From assembly GCA_018907035.1 (NCBI GenBank), contig JACCIC010000040.1, forward strand, positions 269,501 to 333,500: a stretch of 64,000 bases of DNA, given 5' to 3'. The position numbers and the translations under genes were made by a program. Positions 26,251 to 40,885 of the stretch are shown piece by piece (the first letter of the stretch is position 1; each line of letters starts with the position of its first letter). The notes below the pieces were generated by a model that was not told the origin of the DNA, did no database searches, and saw nothing but the letters and a program-made list of their open reading frames with translations. Origin of the DNA: Sycobia sp. Sy_11. Taxonomy: Eukaryota; Arthropoda; Insecta; Hymenoptera; Epichrysomallidae.

Positions 26251-26730
26251 ACTAGAACCATGTGATAAGTCAGTATAGAAATTTGCGATCGTTGCTATAT
26301 AAATGACATTATTTCTTTTGTAGCGCAATATTAAAAAAAAAAGAAAGAAAAATAAACGAATACTCATCGTTATGAAGTGAGGGGTAGCCGATTTATGAAT
26401 TTGATCACAAACTTCGTTTTTATATAAGATCGGAATGTAGAAACTCGATTAGATATTGGATGATTAAGATAATTAGATTATTATTGTGACGGTCTAGTCT
26501 TTAAATAACTTTAATGACGATTGAAATATAAACATCGATGCCCGAGAACTTCTATTCGGATAACCAGCACGCTTATATATATATAGATTGTTCCGGGGAC
26601 GGAAGCCACGAGAGAGATCAGAAGTTAATCACGCATTATTACGCTTGGTTCACCAGCCAATAATAGTAAAAAGTTGACTCGAGGTGCAATCTTATATATA
26701 CGAGTATCTAAAATTAAAGAACAGTGTATA

Positions 26731-26731
<1 letters not shown>

Positions 26732-26777
<46 letters not shown>
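26732..26777. repeat. (AC)n microsatellite
   Basis: About 23 AC dinucleotides. Confidence 0.97.
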
Positions 26778-26781
<4 letters not shown>

Positions 26782-26999
26782 TATAATTCCAAACTTTTAT
26801 CTTAGCACCGTCATAGAGATATTTATAATTGGCCATTTTTACTTTCTTTATCGCTTTCAATACAATTCGCATTTTGCGCGTTCGCATGGACGCACCTTTC
26901 CGCACGTTGAACTCGCATATATACGAAATATCTAGTTAAATCGAAAGTGGCAATTTTTTCGTGGCAAATATTGTTGTGCGCGCCGTTTTGCCCCGCGGA

Positions 27000-27107
27000 A
27001 GTATTTTAGAAGTGCATAAAAATAAAAGAAAGGAACAGAAAAAAAACAAGTAAATTCCGCCGTGCTGCCTCGTGACGACGACCGAAACTAAAAATTTAAC
27101 TACCATG
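27000..27107 (+). CDS. DAAM: candidate first exon of DAAM (5' UTR plus start codon)
   Basis: The sequence AACTACCATG followed by GTGAGT puts an ATG at 27105-27107 directly against a strong splice donor. Joined to the acceptor at 28885/28886, this ATG is in frame with 24 further open codons (beginning MRIPSCPVKV) before the conserved inner start at 28958. The region upstream of the ATG is GC-richer and free of obvious repeats, as expected of a 5' UTR. The ATG context is better than that at 28958. What is seen is the ATG-donor junction and the frame match; that it is used is inference. The 5' boundary given is arbitrary. Confidence 0.45.
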
Positions 27108-28885
27108 GTGAGTGTGAAAGAGCTCGGATTTTTTGAAAGTTCCTAAACTTATGCGTTCGAAAGCAGGCGAGGAGTCCGAGACCATGTTTCATAATTAAAG
27201 AAATGGCTCGCCTCTCCGTTTCCATCGTTAGATATTCATATGGAGTTTCGAGATATTGCGCAAGAGGCGCGCCGAACGAGGTGTTTATATGTTCGAATTA
27301 TTAAAATAACTTTTAAATTATTATTTCGTTGCCGATTTGCATAATTTTCTGTAAGGATTTTTGAAAAGTGTCAAAATTAGAGAAAGTGAACGGACCGATT
27401 TCCTTTTCGTTACATATTTCATTAAATCGATGGTTTAGGGGAATTTAAAAACTTATCGTTTCGTTTATTAACTGCCTTTTTCACATGCATACAACTAATA
27501 AATTTTAATATGAATATGAAATGCCTATAGTCACGCAATATTGAAGAAATAAATCTTGCATTACACGATTTCTTTCACCGATATTCGTACCCAAGTGCAC
27601 TGCATTATACTTTATATAAACCTCCGATTTCCTCGACTCGAGCAGGTCATTAAAGGAGTATTTTTTTCCTTATTAATTACGCAACCGCCAGTCACGATGA
27701 GTTGGAGAGTCCACTTGAACTTTAAAATGCTAAATGAACGACCTGATTGCCAAATCGATTAATTTTATAAAATAAATAGTAGTGAAAAGTAGTAAAATAG
27801 TTCAGTTATATTGTTTTTTGAACTTTCTTTTACATTATAAGTTCAAATAAATATCATTAAATGTTCTTCTGCAGACTCGTTCTATCTCTGTTAGTATAAA
27901 ATTCATAAAATAAAATATCTTTGAAGTAATTATTGTTATTACTACAGTCTTCAAGCGAGTTAATAAATTAATTTTACAACTAAGAAAAAGTAATAATATC
28001 AATGTAACCTTTAATTTTCTTATTCCTTGCAAGTGCATCATTTTATTATATTTATTATAGCTTATTTTTATTTAACAAAAAATACTAGTACATTCATTGC
28101 TGTGTACATTGATCAGCCATAACTGATTCTATATTTTTTGTACGGCTACTGTTAAAGCTTCACAGTATCTATTTAATTTTATTACCCATTTATTTTTTTA
28201 TTTCTTATTATTATAATTTCTTATTATTATCATTTTTTATTACTATAATATATAATAATTTAAATTCTATTTATTTAATTACTGTTTTTCTACTGTTCGA
28301 AGTATAACATATTTCGAACTTTTTTTATTTTCATAATTTTTAAACGTGTATATGATTGTAAGTTATAAATCTGTAATAATGCCATTATCTCGAATTATAA
28401 TTCAATTAAACTAATGAGTTTAAACTTTATAATTCTACTAAAGAGTTATTTGACGAATTTTTTTCTTTTATGTTATTTAGCGTCGCTCTATTTATGCTTT
28501 CAAATATCGGTGCTAATCAGCGACGATTATTTAATGAATTACTTTAGATCATAATTTTAATAAGATTAAATTTTTATATAAGATCGAAAAGATTTTTTAT
28601 CATTTTATTTTGAATATAAACAGTTAGGAGTTAAATAAGTATATTAACGTAAAAATTAAATAAAGATTATAAGCATGGCTATATTCGCATTAGTCAGCGT
28701 GCCATTGAAATATGCCTTTAGATTATACTTTTACCACAGGAAACTAATTTTATTATTTATTAAATTTCTATACATTTTGTATGTATTTCTAATGACATAT
28801 ATTTTGTAATTTATAAATTATACGTTTATGTATAATTTGGAAAGGTATATCCTGTAGACTTATAAAATAATTTCCCATGTTTCAG

Positions 28886-28999
28886 AGGATTCCGAGCTGT
28901 CCTGTCAAAGTCCACAGTCCACAGCCTCTAAAGGATTTTGTGGGCCGCTGTCAGACGATGCCATCGCGAGTGAAGAAGTCCTTCTGCGGCTGCCTTCAG
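28886..28999 (+). CDS. DAAM: DAAM exon 2 (inner start codon)
   Basis: Acceptor TTTCAG ends at 28885 and donor GTAAGA starts at 29000. The inner ATG at 28958 opens [14 protein letters not shown], the usual N-terminus of insect DAAM as I recall it. The 72 nt before the ATG are also open in the same frame, so they are either 5' UTR or coding, depending on use of the ATG at 27105. Confidence 0.9.
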
Positions 29000-31027
29000 G
29001 TAAGATAATTCCCGACAACTGGACCTCTGTTTATGTATATAGAAAAGTTCCAAGATCCTGTCGATTTTTTGAAAAAATAAATCAATAAATAAGATACCGG
29101 TCGGGTAAACCTGAAAGCTATGGATGTTGACGTTGGAGTGGAATAAGATTCGAATTACGATTTCTGATACTTTTTTTGAGAAATGCCTTGAAGGAGCAGG
29201 GAATTCATATTCTATTGCCGGTAAAAGTGTATACGATCCAGGTTTTATATTTTTTATCTTTTTACAGTAGCAAACAGCAACAGCTAAGCTATTTATTTAT
29301 CTACTGTTTATTGCTTGTTGATGGAATACTATGCTGTTTCGTGTCATTGAATAATCTTGCAAAGGGATCTGTGCATTCGGCCTTAGTAAATCGTATGAAA
29401 ATTTATGGTAGAGACATGGCGATTCAAAACTGATAAATACAAAATGTAAAAACTTTCAAAACGTCGGAATAATCGGTGAAAATATATCTCCATTTTTTTT
29501 AATCATCGACATTTTTGAAATTTTATTTTTATAGTTATTATTTCGTATACTGTAAACATCGTCTTTAGGAGTCGTGCCTCGAGATGTAATCACTTATTTT
29601 AATATTATTGCAATATGTTACACTGCTTTAAAAAATAAGGGATATAAAATTATCCGTTGGAGAATATTTTTAAGAAATTGAGTAGAGTCAATAGCTCATT
29701 GACCTATCACAGTCACATTTATAATACTTTTCTTTTTCTTTAAATATTACAAATCAATAAAATTAGCTAAATCAAAAATTTAGGAATATCTTTAAGAATA
29801 AAATAGCCTAAAAATTGGTGTCCTATTTAATCTTATAAGCTGCAATCCCTATATAGCTAAAAGAAAATATAATTTTTTTGATAATTTATACAAACTAAAG
29901 ATTTAATTTTTCAAAACTTCAAAAATTAGGCTTAAAAAGTCAATAAATCCTCTACTTAACCACTACTAAGTCTCAATAGGTTCACAACTCATTAACTCCA
30001 TAATTCATAATATTGAAATGTCATAATCATAAATTTCAGAACTCAGTATGAAAGAAACTTAAGTGCATTAGAATTCTAAATTAGTATTTTAGAATCATAT
30101 ATGGTTTTTAAATCTTGAGATCATATTTTTCCATAACTTCGGAATCCCATAACATCATAATGTAATGTAAACAAGACTTACTAAATGATGAGCTTTGTTT
30201 ACAAGTGCGCGCAGCTGTCCTGTATTGTAAACACAAGAATAACTAGCACATAAACGATTTTCCTTATATATTTTACCTTATTTCGACTTTAGAGATTTTT
30301 GACAATCGATAAAATTATTATGTATCTGTTACTTTTTAGACTATTATTGCAACGTATTAAATTTCAATAACCAGGCAATATTCAGATTTGATTTAACAAG
30401 AGCACAATCCTACTCTAATCGGATAATCTCAGTCGAAATTCCAGGCTGGAAATGAGAATCAGCCCCGTTTTAAAATCATCAGATTCAAAATAACGTTCCG
30501 AAGAATTTTAAGAGCGCACTGCGCTCTTACTTAAATCGTCTCCCCCTCTTGTGTACTTTCTCGAACCACTCCGTTTCCAATCAGGGCCCCGGAGTACCGC
30601 AGCGTCCTTGGCCGCGCAGACCGCTCTATTAACGGGTCACAGCTCGATTCCACATTAAATACATCTTTAGTTTGGTTTTTACGTCAAGAAGGCTATAATA
30701 TGCACTCGGCAGGAAGCATTGAGAGTACAGTCCTCGGTAGCTCTATATAATCGGTTGGCGATTTGTGTATAAACGTCGATCTTGAACACTTTTTCACTTT
30801 CTGCGACGCGTATTTACAGCGCAACCACGGTCGAGGGGAGAACGGAGGGGTAAGCTGAGGCAAACGCCGGAAGCCCGCTAATTTTTTTTAAACGAAGGTC
30901 ACGGTGGCTGGCTTGGCGCGCGTGAAATATCAATTAATACGCGGTGGCCGGTCTCCGTGGCGAGTATCGTTTCACTTTCTATACATACATGGCGTGTCCG
31001 AGTGAAATTCGATTCGATGCACGGGCG

Positions 31028-31084
<57 letters not shown>

Positions 31085-31507
31085 TACTATCGCGAATATT
31101 ACGCCTGTCATGTCGTACTGTAGCGCCGGCCTGTCACGGATTCTTTCCTTTTGCGCGCGGCTCGCGTCAATGGAGCACACGGACATTAACGCCACGTTTT
31201 GCGAGGGTAGCGCGAAAGTCGGACAGGGAATGCGGAGACTACGATGCAAACGAAAATTGAGAGCGTAGACGTCGCGTTTCTCGGTTAATTATATCGCTTT
31301 ATATATCTATATCTATATATACCAATTTTTCACGTGCGAGGCAATCGTTATCGAAGCCCAAGAGCGGATGGATTTTAATATTCAATCGTGTAATTTATAA
31401 TTTGTAAGATTGTTTCAAAATTCTTGTAAAAGTTCACTACTTTTATTTCATCTTTCATTTCGACAATATTATTTCTTATAGAAATAGAGTTTGAGTTTGT
31501 TAAACTG

Positions 31508-31559
<52 letters not shown>

Positions 31560-31561
31560 AT

Positions 31562-31609
<48 letters not shown>

Positions 31610-33183
31610 TTTCATAATTTTGATATTCCTAACCGGGATAAAAAAAAGACGCAGGTGTTGTAAACAATGAGTACGATCGAGTAAGAAACGAAAAGATATT
31701 GAGGACTATCAGACCAAATCAGACCTTTAACTACTTCGATCAAGAAATATACATAATGTATTATTAGATTTTTCTAAAATTAAATTAAGGAATTTGCAAT
31801 GACATGGTTGATATATTCCACTTGTTTATCTATATATATATAGTGCTCCTTAAGTGATTGATCGTAGCAGATTGGAATCGAATAGGAAAAGTTGAAAGTA
31901 AAAGTCAATATGCGTATTTTTGAAAGTTCTGAATTCTTTTTGCACTGGTGTATACTGATGTTTATAAGCCAATTACGTAGCCCGAAATTTCGTGATTACT
32001 CCTGGAGATGGAAATTAAGAACTTAGACGGAAACTTTCGTTCAGTTTCGATCAATAGAAACAATAGATGAGCGCAACAGAAACGAGGCAAAGTGCTTATT
32101 TTTCGACTCCTTTTCTTCGGGCTTTTCTCAGGTTCCTGTTTCTTATGTCGAATTGTCATAAATACACTGCATGGAAATCTCGGCCTGTCTCTCAATAGCC
32201 GTGTCTAGTAAATTATGCGGTTTGTAATTAGCAAATAAACATTGGCTTACAGTGTTGGAAACGATTTGTAACTTTCGAAAACGCATATCACTATTACATA
32301 CAATTTTTTCTTTCGATTCTAATCTGCTACCTAGTTCAATTACCTCAGAGAGACCGAGTATAGCACATGCCCATAACTCAAAAAATTTCCTATTCTGAAG
32401 TAAATATTTTTTTGTCATCTAACAAGTAAACTGTTTTCTTAATTTCAGAAAATATTTGTTCTGAGCAAGAAAAATTTATTTAAATGAAGCAAATTCATAG
32501 GATATATATTATAGATTGTTTTAATTTAAGAAAATATTTTCTATAAGAAAACGGTTTACTTTTTAGAAAACCAAAAAATATTTACATGATAATAAAAATT
32601 TTTTCTCAGTTTATAACACATTTGTACATGATTTTAATGGATTTTCATTTAAATATTCAAAATAAAAGTTGGAATTAGTTCAACTCTATTTTCTGAGAGT
32701 TTTACATACGTATATCGTAGAGATTTACAAAGTTATATATTTGGAGATCCACCCCTTCGCTTTAAAATACGACCTCGAGTATGTACGAATGAAATCCGAG
32801 TAATAACAGTATTTAAGTTTACGAGCTTGCCGAGACACGTAGGGTGAATTACGACGAAGTATAACGAGCAAAAAATCGAAATAGTTTTATAAAAACACGC
32901 TAAAACTGTATCATTTCACAGGTGTATACTTATACCAGTAAATTTAAGATATAATAAAAGTAGAGCGAATGCGAACAATGAAGAAACTTCGGGGGGTGGG
33001 GGATGAGAGGAAAAAGAGAAAATAAAGAAAAAAGTTTTTTGCAAAATTTATTCTCGAAATCACGCGCTTTTTCTTATAAATTCTAAAATAAAGCTCTAAA
33101 ATTTGACAATTTATGCTAAAGGTTGTCAAAACTAGAGACCATCTATTTTCTATATTTTATTGGCCATTAATTTTAATATAATG

Positions 33184-33254
<71 letters not shown>

Positions 33255-33962
33255 TTCAGAGAACATTTTAATATGTGGAAAGAAACGAGTTTATCGCCCT
33301 TACTTTATAATAATCTATGGCTCTTTGGCGCGGTAAAGCCATATTTTACTCGGGTTCGTATATGAAAAAACGCACGCATGAAAATTGATTTAAACGTCAG
33401 GCTGTATTATCAATTATTGTGACAAATTCTTCCGCTTGCCCTCGAATAAGTCGATTTAAAATTTTACAGATTGACAGAGGCAAGCTTATTTTTTCATGTT
33501 GTACGAACTAATTATTTGCCTCAATTTATTACCTTTGCTATAAACCGAATAATTAGCATTATTATAACAGAAGACTCCCCGTAGTTAAAAAAAAAAAACG
33601 AAAACAACAAATCGCTTCTTACCTTGAACCAACGAAGCTTTCACAAAAGAAAAGCTTCGACTATATAGATTAAAAATGCGATAATCCACTCGTTTTTAAA
33701 AGCACTTCGGGTGCGGCAGAGTTACGATCCGTAAAAGTCTCTCTCGGAAGAGGGGAGGGGGTGGCCGTAACGACACGAGCACCGCAAAAGCTACACGTGA
33801 AAAAAGCGGCCCCGCGACTTCGCTCAGCGGCCGAATAAAAAGTGCGACCAACGGCTCTCCTCCTCGCTACCCCCCTCTCCCTCCCCATGCCTTACGAGTC
33901 TCTTCGCGCAGTCTTCTTTCCCGAGCGGTGCAGCGTGTGGAATCTCCTGGCGACTATAAATA

Positions 33963-34004
<42 letters not shown>

Positions 34005-36738
34005 GCCCGAGCGTGCGGAAGAGGTGACAACACAAAAAAAGAATATATTAGCCAGCCTTCTCCACATCCTTCTCGTTATTCGTCATACTACATAGTGCAA
34101 TAATTCCGATCAATCTAGGAAGCAATGGACGTCGGGACAGGTTGCCGAACACTAGCTTCTGATTTCTTCGGAGCAACATTATACTTTCGTTGTCTTGCGC
34201 GCGGTATCGGAGCACAAGAGCATATATACAAATAATTGCATAGGATCGATGTCCTGATTAATACATCACAGTATAAATTATTATACTCATGACACTATAA
34301 GATTATTATTCTGCTCAACGGGCATTTTCGTAATATTTGTTTATGCAGTACGAATCACTATCTACAGACTGCTACGATAGAAATAATCAAATAGCGTAAT
34401 TTTCGAACGAAATAATCTACTTAAATAAAATAAAAGAAGAAATTTTTCTCATTTAATGTGAACTTTTATGTGCTCCAAATATACTTGTGTTCCCATATTT
34501 GTTTGCCACTTCGTATTTTCGTATTTCCATTTGTATTTTCGTTTCAATCGAGCTTTCGAACCGAGTAACTAATATACGCACTAGATATTCTTAATAATAA
34601 CAACATAAAATATGGAAATTAGGTACAAGAAAATAGTTTACGTAGAAGGTTTAATTTTTCAAATTTAAATTGTATTATAATTAAGTTTATTTCAATAATG
34701 TTAATCTATGTTTATTTTATTTTCTATAGTTATAATCCACATATTAAATATGTAATGGGATTATAAACCAATTAGGACAAGTAACTCAATTTGTTATCCC
34801 GCGAATGAGACATAATGCGAACAAAACACCGACTAATATAAATTACCAATAAAGTCTTCTCCTAAGAACTGAAAAAACGACTCCGTATGAAAAATAAGGA
34901 TTCGTACGAATATAACGTTTGGAAATATTTTGAAGAATTATCTTCTCTCCGAAATATAAGTAGAATCTGTTAAAAAGATATTATTAAAAACTTTTGTTGA
35001 ATATTTAATTGAATGTAAAGATGCCGAATTCGGGGCATGCACACCAAGCAGGACATCTCACCCAACATATGCGAATATACGAACCAATGATATTATATAT
35101 ATATTTAAGAGTCGAACGAGCTCCGCGAGGATTTACGGCTAAGTATAAATTTTCTTCTCCCATGCACTTTGCTAATACGTTCGACGTGTACATCTGATGT
35201 TTCCCTCAATGGTTCTCGGACACGAGTAGTCGTTGATTTTTTTACCTTTTTGCATAGTTTCTTATTAATGGGCGTACGCCGCGCGCGCAAGTCCGAGTTC
35301 GTAAATGTATAATTATTGTTGTGGAGAGACTGTATAACAAAATTATTAGAATACAAGGCAGGCGCCGTGAAATATTCAATTAGTAGGGACATTCTAACTT
35401 ATATAGGATGCGGTTGTGCAAGACTTTTTTCTCGACCCTCCTTGACGTGAAAATGAAAAAAAAAGATCTTCAACGTTGATATTTTGTTTGAAAATGAATG
35501 CGTCCAGACGAACGTTTTAACTAAATACATAGTTTTGATACGTCATTTAAGAGAATTATAACTATTTTCTTATTCTTTGATACTTTAATTTTATAATGTT
35601 AATTGTGCACGAAGGATGGCGTCCAAAAAATTATTAGCAATCATAACAATAATTCAGATCTAGAGCAGTGGGCTACATCTCTTATTCTGTATTCTTAATT
35701 TGCCAATCGTTGATTGCATATATAGACGTTATAACTTTCCGGAGCGAATAGAAATCACTAATATTAAAAATATGTATTTGGTTCTTTATTAATCGAAAGC
35801 TGCCAATAAAAATTCCATGCACTGGACTGGTAAAAATTAAAACTACTCTTAGTCGAGAAATTCGCTATTGTTTTTAGATACGAAACTAAATGTATAATAC
35901 ATACATACCCCAATAATAATGGCTTGTTGCAGATCAATAAACGTTATATATAACCTTGGTCGATTTAAAATGTTCATTTCAATTTTCATCACGGCTGAAA
36001 TTATTTACGAAATCCATTAAAATTTTCATAAGCGTAATATAAACTAAAATTTACTTCACCGCACGAAGGAACCAAATGTAGTAACGTTGAATTTTAAACG
36101 ACGAAATAATTTATCGGCTTTTTTATAGTCTACGCGGATTCATTAAAAGCATATAATCATAATAATAAAAGGTGTTATTTTCATATTCTGTTAAAACTGC
36201 TTTCATTACATAATATTAATTTCAGATTATTTTTATATTCTTTTTTTAATACACGTGAGCATCACGTAATTGGAAGTAAGTGCAGTACGTCCTTAGCAAA
36301 ACAATAAGAATAATAATATATATGCATTTTTATTTGTAACTTTCTATTCATTATACACGTATGAATTAATTAATCGAATATTAAATGAAATTTTAGCATA
36401 AGGAATACAGAGAAAATAGGTCGCTTCGGAGTCTCCTTAATTGCTAATCAATTTCTTCGCGGAACAACATTCCGCAAACATTTTATTTTTATAAAAGAAA
36501 AAAGAACTTGATTTATCTTCCTCCATTTTGACTATATGTGTTTCATTTTCTTATTACGTTTTTTTATCCTTATTACATTAATCGCAGATATATCGAATGT
36601 GGGTTGAAGCTATTCCCCCCCTTGAAAAAATGGTTGGATTTCAGACATAATTAATTAAAAGGAAAAGATTCGATCTCAAAACAATTTTGAAGATATGCCG
36701 ATTAAATTATTAATTATTTATTGCTAGTACAGTGAAAC

Positions 36739-36785
<47 letters not shown>

Positions 36786-39700
36786 CATCAATTATTGAAA
36801 TATAGCTGTTTCATATACAATAAGTGGAAAAAAATTTATTTACTAATCTTAAAAAATAAAATTTTATTTTATAAATATACCGATTTATTCAATAAAATGA
36901 GTAGAGAATAGGGCAAAAAAGTTGAATACAGTCTCGTCTATTACTTCTTGCAGATTATCCGTATATATGCTAAAATACCACTGAGAAACATTTGCCGAAA
37001 GGGAAATATGTAATAAATACAATGAGAAATTCGCTGTGGGGCGAAGAATGGAGGAGGCAAGCGAAGCTGCAAAAGTGTGTAGGATGTTAAAAAAGAAAAC
37101 TTACTCGGGATATTTTCATGTTTCATTCGCATGCTCAAATAAATAATTTCAATGGTCCATTCCATTTTTTGTGTGATTAATGGTCAAAATACCGAAAATA
37201 AAGTTAAATTTTATGTAAGTTTGCCTATATTAAGTTACAAAGAAATTCAAAAAATGAAACGAAATGCAGCAGTCACTAAAATAAAGTAACAAAGTTTGTT
37301 ATTGTGTTGCAATGTCAACAGTTATAATTAGCTTCTGTCGCTAAATTTATGCTCATTTACAAAAATTCAGAATGCTATCTTTTTGAAAAACTCTAACCTA
37401 GAAACTACAACTATAAATAATTCAGTGTATTTTTCATGCTTATTCTAGTTTTCGTTCAATATCAATCGCCGCAATACGATTTTTTTTACTATTTCTTTTT
37501 GAAAAAAATTCACTTGCCATGAAGCTAAATCACTACTGTTCGTAACAGACGTAGATGAAGAAAAGCAAATGTATCCTGTGAAAGTTTCGTATTTGCATCA
37601 TAAGAAGACCACCCAAGATAGTCCCATAACGAATAGTAAAAATTGGACAGAGGGATAAATATAAAAATATAACTTGTATCTAAACATAGGAATATTGAAC
37701 AATAATAAATTAAAAATATGTATTATCTATAGATTATGAGCATAAGATGAGATATTCAATGAATTAGTTCATTTTTTCAACTATAGTTCTTTATAATATT
37801 TAAATATTAATCAGACTATTCAAGCTAGACATAAGAAAAATTTACTTAAAAGTTCGATCGATCGAACAGTTCATAATTTATCCTTTAGCGCCTATCGATA
37901 TTATCTATAAAAAATAAATAAAAGAATACTACGCTCACTAATTAAATCCTGCACATTATATACCGATTTCTTTTCCATCATCAGCGCGATTAGCAATTAT
38001 ATGCCTGGGAACTGCCGCGATCGATCAATATATTGACGGGCTACACGCCGCCGTCCCGAGACTCCGAGACTCGTGCGCGTTTCCCGAGATCCAACGAATT
38101 TTCTAATTAATCAGCGCCGTAATTCGCCGAGATTCTCGTCGCGGCGCGCGACGAGGGAGGCAGTGCGTTGAAAGGGGAGGGGATCGATGTATACATACAC
38201 GCATGTACGTACACTCGATTGCAAGCACGCATGCATGCACGCATACGCACACATACGCACATATATATTTCCATCGAGACGACTTTCCCAGCGTGCCCCG
38301 ACGCGCGTTTCCGCGCCTAATTGTCGCCGGGACGATCGTATGCCAATGCGCGCTCGTGTAAGCGCGCCGCGCCATAGTCGAATAGACTCGCGCGTGTTTT
38401 TTTTTCTTCTTCTCGGTCGACAACGAATCTCCTTTCCAAAACAGCGTATGATTATGATATTAAATCGCCTCGAGGCGCGCTACGACTGACGCGATACGTT
38501 GAAAAAAAAAACAAAACAAATCTCAGCCACTGCCACGATTATCCTGCACCCGATGGCAGACGTTCGACGCAAGCAAATGCGGTCTTGTCTTGCTCGTTCG
38601 AGCGATAGAACGCGGTGTGATGAAAACAAGCAGGTAGCCAAAGCGCTTAATATTGTTAAAGGATATTATCGGTTCGATAACTGGATGATCTTAATTTATT
38701 TGCTCGGTGACTGCTGGCAGTTTTGAATATTGCGTTATGCTTGCATCGTCACATTGGTAGGAGTTAGACTTATTAATAGATTGATCAGGTGAAGCTCAAG
38801 CTCCTCGATGTCGAGTAGAATTTATACTTCCTATAATTGCACGAATACGAATACAGTCTAAAAATAAATGTATCCTCTTACTAATTATATTTTTTGTTTA
38901 ATTTTTCAAACTCCTGTTATGAAACTGTATTGTTTATCGTGTTCATTAATCGTCCTCTAAAGCAATAAAACTGGATTAAGGTTCCCCTTGGTAGATCTTT
39001 TTTGCCTTGTATCTTACAATTGATGACACTATATATATAAGATGTTGGAAATTATTTAGTGTACCTGTGAATATTTACAGGAATTTGTTTGTCGTAAAAT
39101 ATTAACAATAAACTTGCTCTGGTGAGCAGTAATATACACGTAAATAACAGTTATTTACCTATAACTATAATCTCAGGATTACAGTTCTTTTCTTCAACAG
39201 AAGAGAAATGGAATTTTAATTTATTAACATCTAGCTCTCGTATAACGTAGAATTTACAAAATTTTGATTTTTATATCTCTTTTAGACAGTAAAAGTAAGA
39301 AAAGGAATTTAAAATTTTTTTTAAAAAGATATCTCAATAATTCCATACATTGAGAAAAATTCCGCGCGCACTTTACACATAAAAGATAGTTGCTGCATAT
39401 AATTGTCGAGTACCTTCTATGCATTCTATATCGTTGCAGTAGCTATACGTAGAAATGGTGCGCTGATTGTACCCTTTTATAGGCAATTAGACCGCGTGCT
39501 GATGAATGTCGAGATTAATAATTTGCGCGCAACAGGCTTGTGATTATTGGCTGTTGTGTTTTCACCAAGTCGAACTAGGTCCTGTTCAAAGACAATCGAC
39601 ACGATCTTCGTTCTCGGCAGAACACAAATCCCCGTATTTTTCTAGAAAAGTGTAGTAACCTTACCGAATTACGAGTATACTATCGATTATAAGTGTATCG

Positions 39701-40827
39701 TTAGTATTTTGTCAGTGTATTGTAGCTGCACAGAATAAAGTTATTATATAGTGTATAGTGTCACCAGAATTTGGAAAATGATGGCTATGATCTAAGACTA
39801 AGCTAGATGACTGAGATTATATCCAAAATGAGCCCTGAAAATTTTTAGAATACAGCGTTCTTGCACTCCTATTGTAAAGTACGTTCTAATTTACAATTAC
39901 TAATTTCTCTACTTAAAGTAACCAAAGAATTTTACAAATAGAAATAAACTCCTGCACATTACAGCAGAGAAAGAGGAAATAATACTTTAACAAACATTAC
40001 GTACTTACTCTACAGTGACCCTAAGTTTGATGTTAATCCTGTTATGAAACATCGAAGAGAAAATTTAGTAAATTTCTCTCGTATGTATTTTAAGATTTTA
40101 ATGAAATTATCGACTCCATCGACAATGAAGAAAAATTTTCCGGAGAAATAGAATTATATACTATATATAATAATTACCGATGTAGCCAAGTATTCATAGA
40201 TTACATTGAATGTGGCTAATAATCATTTGACGTGAAAGTGTGTTTGGCAGATTAATATCCGCAGCGCAGTATCATAGATATTTTTTAATTATCGCTTTTT
40301 CATAAACTATTTCTAAGCTTATAGAAAATCCGATTGGGTATAGATTGTACATATTCGCGAATTCATGTTCATGCAAAAAAAATAACATGTGCACAGAGTT
40401 TATCTAACTTAATTACATTACTCTATATAATGTGTTTCAGATTAATTGCATCATACAATGGATTATTGAATAAAAATTGAATACGCCAGAGAAACGAAGG
40501 TCTTATTTTATTAATCGTTGTCTCATATAATTCTATATTAATTTACAAGGTATTGATTTATCTCCAAAAGCAGCACGATTAAAATCATATTATCTGTATA
40601 GTTTTTTTAATAGTCAATAAAAATATTTTCCACTGTAATAACTTAAAATATATGCGTAATTAACGTCAGTTGAATGCACTTAGGACGTGCTGTGCGCTCA
40701 TTCCACTTCCTACAATATATAAAAATTTATTAAACTCGATAAATCACTGATAGTAAAAAATGTACATGATGATAGTAAAAAATGTACCCACACACACCCA
40801 CACACACACCCACACACCCCCCACACC

Positions 40828-40885
<58 letters not shown>

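Noticed and set aside
37852..37867. Perfect 16-bp palindrome GTTCGATCGATCGAAC
   Set aside because: Built on a GATC/CGAT repeat; too short to call a functional site without binding data.
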